Source: Fistulifera solaris (Eukaryota; Bacillariophyta; Bacillariophyceae; Naviculales; Stauroneidaceae). From it: a DNA stretch of 64,000 bases. The stretch is from the NCBI GenBank assembly GCA_030295235.1, contig AP026164.1:372001-436000 (forward strand). Reading direction: 5' to 3'. The notes under the pieces were generated by a model. The model did not search any database. It was given only the letters and a program-made list of their open reading frames with translations, and was not told where the DNA came from. This document shows, in pieces, positions 34,901 through 45,734 of the stretch (its first letter is position 1; each line of letters starts with the position of its first letter). The position numbers and the translations under genes were made by a program.

Positions 34901-35082
34901 TCGATACCGTGCCATTCATTTTGAGCGTTGTTACTTTTCGTTTCGCTGAGCCATCGGAAAGCACATAATGGTTGTGGGTTGTTGCGTGCGTTTGGAAGGA
35001 CGATTGGTTTTGAGAACGAAACAAGCATTGTCGTAGGCCTTGTTGTCACGCGTGGCATCTTCGAAAAACAGAGACGAAGCAT
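31929..35082 (-). CDS. Large pentatricopeptide repeat (PPR) protein, probably mitochondrial
   Basis: Two exons joined at an intron 32877-32952 (GTAAGT...TAG), giving about 1025 residues with no frame break. The N-terminus (MLRLCFSKMPRVTTRPTTML) is basic and hydroxylated without a signal peptide, so mitochondrial import is more likely than plastid. Repeats of about 35 residues are clear: DPFVYSSLMNVCSKAGD with EILDEMLSQGV, TTIHFNIALNACTFG, DRITYTSVILAFLRSS, NTYRYILEEYWKKGDV, SYAAMIHAWTKS (completed by the splice), and STFNFSHVINSWAQVGG. It belongs to the P class and lacks DYW or E domains, so stabilising or processing an organelle transcript is the likely task. Confidence 0.88.
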
Positions 35083-35719
35083 CTTGATGGTTCGGTCTCA
35101 CTCTATCTAGAAAGGATTCTTCTCGATTAAAAACAGTTGACCGATTTTTAGAGAATACGGAGTACCTGGAAATCGAATCATCAACATCATCGGTGTGGTG
35201 TTGTTGTTGCGGTGTTTTCTAATCATCGCGAGGGTGTGTGATTAAGCAGTCGGTATAATTTTGTTAAGGTTATGAATAATTTATAGGAAGTGTCAGTCAC
35301 CGCGTAACTGAGTCATGGATGCCAGTTGGCTCTGCCCACTGAATTTTGCCCTATACCTGGGAACGGCGTTAAAATTCTGCCTCGTCGTAGAAGCTACGTA
35401 GAATCTTGTACTGGGAGGCAGAATTTAACGTCCTTCCCTGGTAGTGAAAGACCATTACAAAGTATGAACTTGATCGTGTCTTTGTACTCCAAGCAAGTTT
35501 TATAAATAGGTGATTGCCGATGAAATTTTTCCCACTGTGAGTGAATAACTGGAAGTTTATGACGGTTAGCTTTTGTTTAGCGTTTTGCCTGTCCACGAAA
35601 AAATGCCTGTTCGTCAACAACAACAATGAAACGTTGCCCTTGAAATACTTGCAAGTGCAAGCACATAGAAAACTAATTTTATCTAGCTCAATACAATTGA
35701 AATCGCTAGATAAGCCGCA
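35083..35719. other. Divergent promoter region, PPR gene and LCB1
   Basis: About 637 bases with a few imperfect TACCTGG sites (35165, 35354). No gene is supported. Confidence 0.4.
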
Positions 35720-37441
35720 ATGGATCCGAGTCGTTCGATACCCAACGTGTATAATTTGGGCTTCAAAGCGGGTAGCCTCGTTGCGGAGCTCCTCTACATG
35801 CGACGCCGTCTTACTTTGTCCGAAGTAGCCGATGTCCTTACAAGTTTCCCTGTCTTATACAAAGAATGGTGGCTCAATCTTGTTGCGAATGATCCTATTC
35901 ACGTCTTGGTAGAAACTACGTTGATTATTGCGATTGTCTACTTTCTTGTCAGCCGATCAAAAGACTGGAAAGCTTCGGATGAAAAGGAGAAACTAACAGC
36001 GAAGGAAGAAAACGAGCTTCTTTACGACTGGAAACAAAACATTCGAGCACCTCTGGCTCCGAAAGTCCAGCATCAACCCGAATATGCTGTGATTCACAAG
36101 ACAGACGGAAGAACTATCACGCTGCAAGTCAATGTATCATCGTCCATGTCCGCTTCATCGGTCAGCACCGACTCGACCCCTGTAACAAACAACGTTTCCA
36201 CGGAAGATGCGTTCAAAGGTGGAGCTACACGTGCCAGTGAAAACACTCATCCTGCTCCTGAATTCAAGACGGTACTGAACTTTGGAACGTCAGATTATTT
36301 GGGGCGATCGGCCTCAAACTCATTAATCAAAGAAGCTGCCCTCAAGGCGTTAGATAAGTACGGCTGCGGATCGTGCGGACCTCGTGGCTTCTACGGGACG
36401 GTCGATGTTCATCTGGAGCTGGAGAGTGCAATGGCGAAATTCATCGGGACTGATGATGCTATTCTTTATTCGGATGGCGCCAGCACCGTGAGCTCGACCG
36501 TTGCTGCATTTGCCAAGCGGGGTGATTTGATCGTAGCCGATGAAGGCATTTACGAGCCTCTCATGACGGGTGTTTCGCTTAGTCGAGCAAATGTCAAGTG
36601 GTTCAAACACAATGATATGGCGGACCTACAGAAGGTCCTTGCCCAAGTCCAAGAGTCCGACATAAAATTAGGTCGAAAGCTGAACGATCAACGACGCTTT
36701 CTAGTTGTGGAGGGCTTGTACAAAAACACAGGCAAAGTTGTTCCTTTAGACGACTTGATCAAATTAAAAGAGAAGTACTGTTTTCGGTTGATCCTTGATG
36801 AATCGAACAGTTTTGGTGTTCTTGGCAAAACAGGCCGAGGTGTAACCGAGTTGTTTGGCAAACAGCTCATGAGAGACGTGGAAATCACAACGATTTCGCT
36901 CGAGAATGCCGTTGGAAGCATCGGTGGTGTAACTGTGGGATCGGAAGAGGTTGTGGATCATCAGCGTCTGAGCGGATCTGGCTACTGCTTCAGTGCATCG
37001 TCTCCCCCGTTCACGGCTACAGCGGCTATCAAATCCATTGAATTGTTGGCGGAACAACCCGAAACATTGAAGCAGCTTCGTGAGAATCAACTCTACCTTC
37101 GATCGAAGCTCCTCAATTTGTGTCAGCATAAGTTGGAGGAGGTACTTGTCATCACAAGCGACGAACGCTCTCCGATGGTAATCTTGCAAGTTGCAGACAT
37201 TCCCGAAACTAAGAATCTAGACGAAATAGCCTTCTTGAGCGAAGTTGTCAAAGAGAGTTTGAACAGGGGTGTTGCATTCGTGGCGACTGGTCACCAGAGT
37301 GTTGGTCTCGTAAGAACGGCGCCTCCTCCTGCTATTCGAATATGCGTATCTTGTCTCCACACTAAAGAAGACATCGATCATGCGGTTACAGCACTTGGAG
37401 AGTCGGTTGATTTCGTACTCAACCGCATGCATGACTCTTAA
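35720..37441 (+). CDS. LCB1: Serine palmitoyltransferase subunit 1 (LCB1/SPTLC1)
   Basis: A single intact exon of 573 residues. This is the non-catalytic subunit of the ER enzyme that condenses serine with palmitoyl-CoA, the first step of sphingolipid synthesis. One N-terminal membrane segment (VETTLIIAIVYFLVS) precedes an alpha-oxoamine synthase fold: LNFGTSDYLG, KYGCGSCGPRGFYGTVDVHL, ILYSDGASTVSSTVAAF, LDESNSFGVLGKTGRGV. Where catalytic subunits have the PLP-binding lysine the sequence reads SLENAVGSIGG, without lysine, which identifies LCB1 rather than LCB2. A Ser/Thr-rich insertion (about 140-175) between the membrane segment and the core is longer than in animals or plants. The ATG at 35720 gives a typical LCB1 N-terminus. 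Confidence 0.94.
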   Translation: MDPSRSIPNVYNLGFKAGSLVAELLYMRRRLTLSEVADVLTSFPVLYKEWWLNLVANDPIHVLVETTLIIAIVYFLVSRSKDWKASDEKEKLTAKEENELLYDWKQNIRAPLAPKVQHQPEYAVIHKTDGRTITLQVNVSSSMSASSVSTDSTPVTNNVSTEDAFKGGATRASENTHPAPEFKTVLNFGTSDYLGRSASNSLIKEAALKALDKYGCGSCGPRGFYGTVDVHLELESAMAKFIGTDDAILYSDGASTVSSTVAAFAKRGDLIVADEGIYEPLMTGVSLSRANVKWFKHNDMADLQKVLAQVQESDIKLGRKLNDQRRFLVVEGLYKNTGKVVPLDDLIKLKEKYCFRLILDESNSFGVLGKTGRGVTELFGKQLMRDVEITTISLENAVGSIGGVTVGSEEVVDHQRLSGSGYCFSASSPPFTATAAIKSIELLAEQPETLKQLRENQLYLRSKLLNLCQHKLEEVLVITSDERSPMVILQVADIPETKNLDEIAFLSEVVKESLNRGVAFVATGHQSVGLVRTAPPPAIRICVSCLHTKEDIDHAVTALGESVDFVLNRMHDS

Positions 37442-37587
37442 AAAGATAAAATGAGTTGTAATCTACGAAATCCTTCGCGGAAGCAATTGATTCAATAGTA
37501 AAGAGGTCCACGAACTCATTACGGGCCAAGCTCAATTTCATTGCAATATACTCCCTATCTATTTATCGACTTAGAAAAATGAAATCG

Positions 37588-39278
37588 TTATAAATCTTCT
37601 GGTGTAAGGAGGCTTGTCTTCGATTCAACTGTTATGTGCCTTGCTTCCACGGTAGAGTCACGAAGAAGTGTACGCCTCCAACGTTGCTGGTCTGTCGTGC
37701 TCCAAAAGCCTTGCAAATACCCATCTAGAAAAGAACGGACTTGCGTCATAGAAGGCCTTCCCCGTGGATTAGATGCGAGGCAGACTCGCACCAACTCTTG
37801 AAGATCATCTGGCCAGCAGGAACAAATTGGCAGCCAGCAGTCTTTCAAATTTTCCTCCTCAATCTTTGCGCGAGAATGGGTCGCAAGGCCATCACGGGGG
37901 GATGCCAGGGACAACACCTGCCAAAGAACCACCCCGTAGCTGTATACATCGGCTGGAAGGCCATACGTCTTCTTTGCCCGGACTTCGGGTGCCATGAATA
38001 ATTTGGTACCCACCGGTGACATTTCGTATCCACCATCCACCATCTTCTCTGGGAGGAAACGCGACAAGCCAAAGTCATAACACTTCAAAACACCCTTTGC
38101 ACAGAAACCAATGTTGGCCTTTATTTTTGAAGTGAGTGAAAGTACATTGCAAAACTTGCGAATGAGCGACAGAAAGTGAACGTACCGCTTTAATGTCGCG
38201 GTTAATGATGCGTCGATCATGCATGTATTCAATCGCGGAAGCAAGATCGTGTGCTACTTGAATACGTGCACGAAATAGATTATGTATTTTTGTCATCGCT
38301 TTCTGTTTCAGCCATGGAAATGCTAAGCGAGATCTGTATTTGCGAAGAAGACCCCGCCAGTCTTCTATTCTCTCGTCCAAACTCTCCACTAGACGGTCTA
38401 AGATCAAGAAATAGTCCGAGTACACAAGTGATCGAAATGCATCCGCTCCCGCACCATTCCAACCCCTTAATCCTATTATGTTCGGGTGATTCATCGTACA
38501 AAGCAATTGCCCTTCTAATATGAGGTCGATGGCAGCCCTTTCAAACCGATCTTCGTCCTGCGCTAATTCATGTCGCAATCGCTTGACGGCGTACCGATTG
38601 ATTTCATACTCATGCCCATCTACTTTCTTTTTGGTGTGACAATATCGACGATAGGTTTGTACAATATGCTTGGAAAGATATTCTCGCGCTAATTGTTCTG
38701 GTTGCGTCATGCCCTGTGAAAATGATTCATGCAAGGAAAAAGAGCTCACTTCATAGACACTTGAGAAACCCCCGACACCAATTAAACGGCCAACCTGGTA
38801 TTCCGAGGTCGCGATTGGCTGTGAAGATCATCATGTAAGACACATACATCGAAGAAAACATCAACACGGAAGAGATACTTACTGCCACCACTTTCTCACT
38901 TTGTGACTCGCTGGGTTTTAATAATTTGTTCATTTGTAAATGTTTTTGAAAGGATTTGATGTTTCGCCGCGCCGCTTCAGCGGTTCTATTCGCCAGTTTC
39001 TGATCGATCTTAAAGTCTTCTGGGGGTTGTGATGTGCGGCTTACAACCTCAAATAACCCGAAATCAAGCTCGAGACAATCGCGACTATTCAACGCATGCA
39101 TGGATACGAGTCCTGGCTTTCTGTGAAAAGGAAGTTTCGCACATATTTTGCATCTTCTGTCGGTGACTAGAAATGTATTCGAGCTTGCTAAATCGTTTAG
39201 AGGTTTGCTGCCGACTTTCTGGCTTAAATTGTCGTCTCTAACCATCGAGATATGGTTGCTTTTACTGGCTGGCATCAT
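37588..39278 (-). CDS. Ser/Thr protein kinase with unusual NRD catalytic loop
   Basis: Three exons, transcribed 39278-38883, 38818-38186 and 38118-37588 (introns 64 and 67 bp), 519 residues, no frame break. An N-terminal region of about 130 residues with a Cys pair (CKIC) precedes the kinase domain, whose glycine loop VGRLIGVGGFSSVYEV is formed right after the first splice. Then come AVKRL (ATP-binding Lys), IINRDIKAANIG, CYDFGLSRF, KLFMAPEV and DVYSYGVVLWQVL. The catalytic loop has NRD in place of HRD, while the Asp, Lys and Asn are kept, so activity is possible. The VYSYGVVLWQ region resembles TKL and plant-type kinases. Substrate and signal unknown. Confidence 0.87.
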
Positions 39279-40328
39279 TGCCCTATCACTTTAGTTATTG
39301 ATTTGAATCTCCCCTCTAACATGCGCTCTATGGTAGATTATGATCGGTTGTTTGACTTTCGATAAGAAGAGAGACGGACGACATAGTCTGCTTAGAAGAA
39401 AAGCCGGGCCGCAAAAACAGCAAAACAGGCACGGCGTGGGGCGTGGGCAAACAGAGGCACGCACAAGGCACAAGCACAAGGGCTCAGGGTTCTGCAGTTC
39501 GGACGTTCGACCAACAAAAAACAAAAAAAAGTAATCCAGTCGACGAGTGATACGAAATATAACAGTCTACAGTAAAAACGATAATCTGTCATTACGAGAA
39601 CATTTCTTATAATCCTGTATGGTGGACAAATTATACTCCATAATAGATAATACCCAGGGTAACCAGAAACAGTTAAAGAAACTGTAAACAACCCCTCATA
39701 GTTCAAAAACAGATTTTTTTTACAGAGAGTACAATATTTTGGATTGATGCGTGGTCTCATATACTGAATATCAATCTACCAAAAGACAGCTGTTTTTAAG
39801 TTCAATCTTGATGTTAATTCACGTACACATACTTCAGACTTGAGAGTTATAATCTACGAGTAAAAGACTGCACAGCCGTAGCTAATTATTGGCGTAAGGG
39901 CCTCTTATTTTTGATGTCAGAATTACAGTATACAATGTGGAAATTATTTCTAGTCTCTGTGCAGGATTTGAGATCGGCGACTGGCCGTCGTTGTTGTTCT
40001 TTAAAATTTGCGACGACGACTCACTCGCGACTAGCTGTTCGAGTGATGTGAACTAAAAAAGGAGTAAAGTAGTAATAAACTGGTCTACTTTGCAGTCTAA
40101 AGCCCCACCTTGTAGACGAGGAGAGGCCTTGTTTCTACTTGATGAAGCTGAAATGCTTTTCCAATCACTCTCAGCGGCTGTTACCTTCGTGAAAGGTTTG
40201 GTCCTGATCAAGAGCCCATTCAAATCTGTTTACTTTCATCTCTGTTTACTGTCCAAATAGCATAACCCCGGACTTTGACCTTTAATTAGCAGCCAAGTAC
40301 TTTGCGCCACGACGACTCAGCTAAGGTA
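39279..40328. other. Intergenic, AT-rich
   Basis: About 1.05 kb, the emptiest stretch of the window. It is AT-rich with A and T runs. I find no open frame with family signatures, no terminal repeats and no RNA gene. It lies upstream of the kinase and downstream of the PRUNE-like gene. Confidence 0.4.
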
Positions 40329-41585
40329 TCACATTCTTGTCTGAAAGTATTGAATAAGGATGGGGGCAACTAACTTCCGACTGGCCTTTGCATTGCCTTG
40401 ATATAGCACAATCACTGGCTGACCACAACTATCCAACAGCTGTTCTCGGCAGGACAGTTGCAAAGACCCTTCTGTTTCGAGCCATGCGTACACGTTTGAT
40501 GAATCCTTCCCACACAGTAAAAGCTCTCGCGTAAGGGGCGTAGCGGAATTTTTAGCATATGCGAACATGATGACAAAGCACCTAATTTGCGTGCGCTCCA
40601 TGAAGGCTTCAATGCTGCCGATCGCATGTTCCTTGTCCAAGAAATTCTGTGCGGATATAAGAACCGAAGAAATGCCGAATGCTTCAACACCCGCTTGGAA
40701 TAATTTGAAATCTAGGCGCAAAGCATCTTCCACCGACAAAGAATTCCAAAACAATGGATCGAACTTTGCGTTCTGTAACGCATTAAAAAGATGAGATGTA
40801 CTCGGTTGTGCGGGGCTATCTATGCAAATGCTAGCATCCAGATTCAGCTCCTGCCAGTTTGTCGCCTTTAGAAGTTTTTCTACTGCTGCTTCGTCTCTTG
40901 GTGTGACTTTGCCGGCATTAGGTGACATATTGACGGAATCGATCAGAATGACTCCAAGTAGTAACAACGATAAATCGGCTGGCCATTTCGTCCTCTCCAT
41001 TCTTTCTACCATGAGCGTGCAAGTGCTCGCGACAGTCGGTTCGCCCTTATCACTAAAGGCTATGTTTCGTATTGTTGCGCTGTCTTTGTGATGACCTTCG
41101 TCCATGTGATGATCGTAAATCGTTTTCACAACATGGCTACCTTGCTCTAGTACAGGTGCATCTAAACGATTGTGATCAACGAGCGTCACGGATACCGGTT
41201 CAGCTGCTAGAAAATCAAGCTGATCCGCAAACCATAGATCCGAGATTTCCAGACCAGCCATTTTGAAAAGTAGCATGGTCTCCGGACGTTGTGTTCGGAG
41301 ATCCTTTTGACGGATCGATACAACAGGAGTAGCATCGTCAAGATATGCGGCGGCTAGCGCCGAAACGATACTGTCAGCATCCCCAGCTTTATTGCCGATG
41401 ACCAAGTGATTTGTCGGCCTGTCACGGCGCTTTTTTAGAAAGGCACTCAAGCTTTCGTCAGAGGTCATCATGACAGCCAACGGACGACTAAAGAATCGAT
41501 GCGTCGTTTTCGGCACACACCAAGCTGAAGCAGAGCGTTGGACGAGTGATATTATCAGATGCAGAATTGTAAAGATATTTTTCAT
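40329..41585 (-). CDS. DHH phosphoesterase of the PRUNE/exopolyphosphatase (PPX1) family
   Basis: The ATG at 41585 is preferred because it opens a signal-like stretch (MKNIFTILHLIISLVQRSASAWCVP) with an ASAW site like a plastid or ER presequence; a longer frame from 41651 is possible, and MMTSDESLS offers a cytosolic start. The enzyme domain shows NKAGDADSIVSALAAAY (metal-binding Asp motif), a DHN motif, DHHMDEG (the DHH signature) and VILIDSVNMSPNAG, in the order of subfamily 2 DHH proteins, followed by a DHHA2-like C-terminal part. Such enzymes hydrolyse short polyphosphate, or cyclic nucleotides in animal prune. About 418 residues; intact frame. Confidence 0.88.
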   Translation of the reverse strand: MKNIFTILHLIISLVQRSASAWCVPKTTHRFFSRPLAVMMTSDESLSAFLKKRRDRPTNHLVIGNKAGDADSIVSALAAAYLDDATPVVSIRQKDLRTQRPETMLLFKMAGLEISDLWFADQLDFLAAEPVSVTLVDHNRLDAPVLEQGSHVVKTIYDHHMDEGHHKDSATIRNIAFSDKGEPTVASTCTLMVERMERTKWPADLSLLLLGVILIDSVNMSPNAGKVTPRDEAAVEKLLKATNWQELNLDASICIDSPAQPSTSHLFNALQNAKFDPLFWNSLSVEDALRLDFKLFQAGVEAFGISSVLISAQNFLDKEHAIGSIEAFMERTQIRCFVIMFAYAKNSATPLTRELLLCGKDSSNVYAWLETEGSLQLSCREQLLDSCGQPVIVLYQGNAKASRKLVAPILIQYFQTRM

Positions 41586-42302
41586 GCAAATTACATCGAG
41601 CTTGCTTGTTATCACAAGAAATACTTCAAATGGAAGATCGGTGTGAAACATTAGTTATCGTTATTCATTATTTGCCACTAATACTTGTACCAGTATCGGT
41701 ACCAGTACCGGGTACCGGTAAGCAGCACCACGTTTCATGACCACAATGAAAAGATATCCTACTTTGTACGTGTACCTGGAAATATAATTTTATTCCCTAA
41801 TTTCCCATAGTCAAAGTGCAATTTTGGCATTCGGACTGATTTTTCCATTGCCATTTTCATTCTCTCACAAATGTATTCGTGGTTGTATTGATACTTGGTA
41901 TAACAATGGGGGTGTAGTGTTGTGAAATCCTAGAATTCGCAGCTTTTTCCGCCTTAAATAAAGGATCAATTCTTGTAATTCGAAAGGTGATAAAGGATAA
42001 CTTCAACGTAGTGAATAAAATTGAGCTTAAGTGCAAAATGCAGTCGTGTGTACTAATGTTTCCGAATACTTTGGAGCGTGAAATGAAATTGCTGTTAAAG
42101 ATAATTGCACCTGGAGCAAGGGCATGCTAGTCTGCTAAGTGTACAGGCGAAAGATTATCGGTAAGTCGGACTCTATCGAGTTACGGGCGCGTACGCCGTG
42201 CCTACGTTTCGTCTCGAATATAAACAAGATATTTTATCTATTGAAAGCGCGCCGTGCATTTTTACTGCACCTATATTCTTTCTAAAATTTGCGCTGACTG
42301 CT
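41586..42302. other. Intergenic with GGTACC stack
   Basis: About 717 bases, upstream of the PRUNE-like gene. At 41686-41720 is a stack of overlapping CAGTA(T/C)CGGTACC units. The rest shows nothing recognisable. Confidence 0.4.
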
Positions 42303-43127
42303 CTACGTTCGTCTGGTCACGCGCAACCATGTTCTCGGCTGCGAGGACGCTACCCCACCAAAATGGCCATTTGTCGAACCAGTTAAGCCGGTCATATTGA
42401 ATGTCGAAGACTTCTTTTTTGTAATGCTATCAACAGCAAAGCTGGCGTACTCAAGATCTTCTCCATCACCGACAACTGCTTTCTGAAAAACAATCGCAGA
42501 TACTCCTAGAGATTTCAGCTCGCGAGCTAATTTGATTTCGTTGTTATTCTCCTGCATACTTTGTAAGCTCGCAAGCACAACAGCAGAGTCAGGAATAGCT
42601 TCAATAAGCGTTTGCACAGAAGATAACTCATTATCGACATCGACCCAAAAGGCTCCGTGGTCCGAAACTCGGTGAAGCTCCTCCAACGATTTGACTCGAT
42701 AAATGACGTCTGCCCCAGGCTCGCAATCACCAGGCGATACAACCACCGAATCGACTCCTGCAGCTCGTGCCTCTTGAAAATCACTACCAGTGTACAAAAC
42801 TGGACAAGGCCCCGGAAAGTTTCCTTTCGCGGTAGCTTGTTCGTTCACGCACAATTTGGCAACATCGATGTCCGATGTAACGAGCGCATTTGCTTTCAGC
42901 TTTCTCAATTGCATCGATCGGGATTCGTCGACACTGAGCACCTCCAAGACGACGGCCAAGGTTTTGCTCGGTTTCTTGAGTGCACTTGCTACATGGTCAT
43001 TCAAACGGACTTGTTCAGAGACCTCTGCAATCCGCAGGGCATATCTTGAACGAGCAGCTCCATGAATCACGAAGCCCAGAACCGTTGGCGTCAGGAGCAA
43101 CAATGTTGCTGATTGAATGAGACGCAT
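42303..43127 (-). CDS. Plastid-targeted protein, TIM-barrel (indole-glycerol-phosphate synthase-like)
   Basis: A single intact frame of 274 residues from the ATG at 43127. The presequence MRLIQSATLLLLTPTVLGFVIHGAA has a signal peptide and a Phe at the expected cleavage site, as for diatom plastid proteins. The body alternates beta strands and helices: TLAVVLEVLSVD, SVVVSPGDCEPGADVIY, FWVDVDNEL, AVVLASLQSM and VSAIVFQKAV. This pattern resembles the indole-3-glycerol-phosphate synthase/TrpC barrel family, but its catalytic lysine and phosphate-loop motifs are not convincing, so a non-enzymatic relative is quite possible. The C-terminus is polar and ends in a basic RVTRRT. Confidence 0.6.
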   Translation of the reverse strand: MRLIQSATLLLLTPTVLGFVIHGAARSRYALRIAEVSEQVRLNDHVASALKKPSKTLAVVLEVLSVDESRSMQLRKLKANALVTSDIDVAKLCVNEQATAKGNFPGPCPVLYTGSDFQEARAAGVDSVVVSPGDCEPGADVIYRVKSLEELHRVSDHGAFWVDVDNELSSVQTLIEAIPDSAVVLASLQSMQENNNEIKLARELKSLGVSAIVFQKAVVGDGEDLEYASFAVDSITKKKSSTFNMTGLTGSTNGHFGGVASSQPRTWLRVTRRT

Positions 43128-43614
43128 GTGAGGTGTGCTTTATCAATGGTAATCGATTAAAGAGTTAGCTGTTATGATGAATGATGATGTGAGAGTGACG
43201 AATGTCCAAGTCGAAACGTGTGCAAAAAATACCAGAACCTCGGATGGAGGGGGAGAAAATCTTGCGTAGCAAGCTTTACCTCTAATACTATAGAGTTTTA
43301 AGTAGCTTTAGTACCTATCCGATACAACATTCTGTACGTCTGTCCCACTTTCTTTTCTGCGCGCAAAAGAAAAACAGCAACGCGCCGCACACCATCATTT
43401 TATCAATAATAATCCCCCACTTTTTTTTTTCTACAAATCAATTATTCGTCAAGGTGAGCGACAAATAATAACAGCATCGCGAAGATCGAAGATATAAGCC
43501 AGCATTACCTGCCATTGTACTCGCGGTTACTCAGGCCCGTCCCTGCGTTCTTTTGCATTTCGTTTTGCTTACTCAACTAGAGTGACATTGTAACCGCGGT
43601 TCATCGAAACTATC
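43128..43614. other. Divergent promoter region of two plastid-protein genes
   Basis: About 487 bases with a T11-like run near 43420 and several A/T runs. No gene is seen. Confidence 0.4.
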
Positions 43615-44354
43615 ATGCGTTCCTGCTTGACAATTTTGATCTTGAAGTTCTTCTTGGTGAAGACTTCTTTCTCTTTCACCGTCGCTCCTACTTCTCAACG
43701 ACAACTATCTCGAATATCGACGTCTCAATTGCATGTGGCTCTTCCTCCGAACGAATTCTCTCGTACCGTCGATTTGGAGAGAATACTAAAGAAAGCGACT
43801 CGACAACGTGGTTATCAAACCGAAATTGTTGCTACGGAGCAAGAATGCGATGCTTTAGCCAAGCGATTCGCGCTACCGTCTCTCGCTTCGCTGCAAGCCG
43901 ATCTATCGGTGAATTGGGAAATGGCGCAAGAGGGTGTCCAAGTTGAAGGCACGATGAAAGCAACACTGACCCGCAAATGCGTCCGAACGAACGATGATTT
44001 CACCGAAGACATTGAGCTTCCCCTTTTGCCATTGTCCGACCCGTTGTCCCCCTCTCGTTGCTGGCTTTACAACAGCAACAACTAGAAGACCAGTTTGGTG
44101 GTAAACAGAGCAATAACAAGAAGAAACAAAGTAGAGCACAAAATTTTGATGCTATGGATGTAGCAGAGTTGCAGCGGTTGCTGCAAATTGATATTCAAGA
44201 TGAGGAAGATGTCTTGATGGAAGACGAAGCCATCTATGCCACAGATGGACCCCTCGATCTGGGAGAACTAGTTGCTCAGTTGTTCTGGTTGGGTCTTGAT
44301 CCTTATCCCAAGAAACCTGGGACCGATCCGATTCAGATAAGTATCACCGGATAA
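43615..44354 (+). CDS. Plastid YceD/DUF177 family protein (rRNA accumulation)
   Basis: The ATG at 43615 opens a signal peptide and SFSFTVAP, a close match to the ASAFAP plastid motif. The conserved domain follows: LSVNWEMAQEGVQVEGTM, ATLTRKCVRTNDDF (the Cys-containing motif of the family) and, near the end, GPLDLGELVAQLFWLGLDPY. YceD proteins are needed to accumulate 23S rRNA in bacteria and plastids. The two halves are in different frames; one more C in the C5 run at 44048-44052 joins them and gives about 246 residues. A Gln/Asn/Lys-rich insert separates the halves. Function in plastid ribosome assembly is inferred from the family. Confidence 0.83.
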
Positions 44355-44980
44355 TACTAAAATTGGACAGCACCAGTTGTTCTGTGTTTATCACTTCACT
44401 TGCGGATACTTTATTTTAAAAATGGCGCAATGAATTTGGCCTGTTGGGTTCCCCGCGACGGAAATTTTATTTGGTTCGTTCCGAAATTGCCTACAAAACA
44501 AATGCGAAAGCAATAACGCTAGACTTGTCTGGAGTCGGTCGTAACCAATCATCCTAGTGCTCGGTATCATGTTTAGCCCAAGTGTTGCCCATTCGTCCGC
44601 TGGCAGATTCAAAGTGGGCTGCAGAATGCACTCTTTTACCGTGTGCTCGATACCAGGTACCAGTACCGGTACTTATATTTTGTCTGAATCAGATGACAGC
44701 CCCCTTGCTCACCACCCCAGTGACCTGACAATCTTAGCTAGACAGCGTCGAGCGATAGATCGTCATCGGGTTCTGTCATAGGGATAGCTCATGACTGCGT
44801 TTCAGTCACGAGAATTGTTCTTGGCAAAATCGACACGCGATTGATAAAACTACAAAAAAAAAAGAATATGCGAGAAAGATCTCCTCAACATCCCACTTAA
44901 TAGTTTAAAGACTATAAAAAGCATCACCGATCAGCAATCTCCAACACATTTATTATCTTGGAGCAAGTAGAAACTAGCAA
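44355..44980. other. Intergenic with GGTACC and hairpin motifs
   Basis: About 626 bases. TACCAGGTACCAGTACCGG lies at 44651-44669 and a GACTG/CAGTC hairpin at 44789-44811, about 170 bases before the Psb31-like start. No gene. Confidence 0.45.
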
Positions 44981-45734
44981 ATGGACACCCCACGCCTAAA
45001 AGTTACACCACAGCGAATTGCAGCCGCGCTATTGTTTGTGAACGTTGCATCCGCGTTTCAACAATCTTGGGTGCCAACAAGACTTCTTCAGCGCCTCCCC
45101 TAATCGTGCGTTTCGATGGCTTGAATCGCCATCCGATCGATGTAAACATCCCTGTTCTGAGGAAGCGACAAGTGATGATCTCATGATGGATCGTCGAGAA
45201 GCTGGTTATGCATTGTTAGGACAATTGTGGGCGGCTGGGGTTCTGCCGTCGGCTATAATTTTCCCGGAGGCCGCCTTTGCTGGCGCAGAAGCCAACATAC
45301 AGTTACCCAATCCTCTGGAAGCGATTACGGATCGCAGCACAAAGAAATGTATGGTAGAAAGTTTAGGAAATCGAGAGTGTCTGGTCTATGAAGATCCAGA
45401 CAACAAATTGTATCAAGGTACCGATGATCAAGTTTGGCTCGATCGCATTGAAAAAGCGTCATCCTCCTTTGCTGATATTCCTGAACTAGTCGAGGCTAAA
45501 AAGTGGAGTCAAGTAACAGGGATCTTAACGGGGCCTTGTGGCGATCTTATCCGTACTCTGGGGCAGTTAGCAGAGAGTTCGGACAATTCCGATGTTGCGA
45601 AACTAAATGTGAAAAAGCTGAAATCCAACCTTTACGCAATACAGGCGGCCGTCGACCGAAAACAAGGTGACCTGGTGATGAAATATCACAAAGCGGCAAC
45701 GGATGACCTAGTGGCGTTTGTTCAGTCGTTGTGA
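44981..45734 (+). CDS. Psb31/PsbQ-like extrinsic protein of photosystem II
   Basis: The ATG at 44981 begins a signal peptide ending ASAFQQS (plastid motif). A transit region and a twin-arginine thylakoid signal follow: DRREAGYALLG, a hydrophobic stretch and AAFA-GAEA. The mature protein (about 150 residues) has a Cys pair (KKCMVESLGNRECLVYEDP) and four amphipathic helices (for example DQVWLDRIEKASSSF, VAKLNVKKLKSNLYAIQAAV, and KYHKAATDDLVAFVQSL). It resembles the diatom oxygen-evolving-complex subunit Psb31, a PsbQ-like four-helix bundle in the thylakoid lumen. One extra C in the C4 run at 45097-45100 places the signal peptide in another frame. Assignment to Psb31 rather than PsbQ' is from memory of family sequence. 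Confidence 0.72.

Noticed and set aside
39291-39760. Minus-strand open frames in the gene-poor stretch upstream of the kinase
   Set aside because: Low complexity and Cys/Leu/Phe-rich from AT-rich DNA, without a signature.
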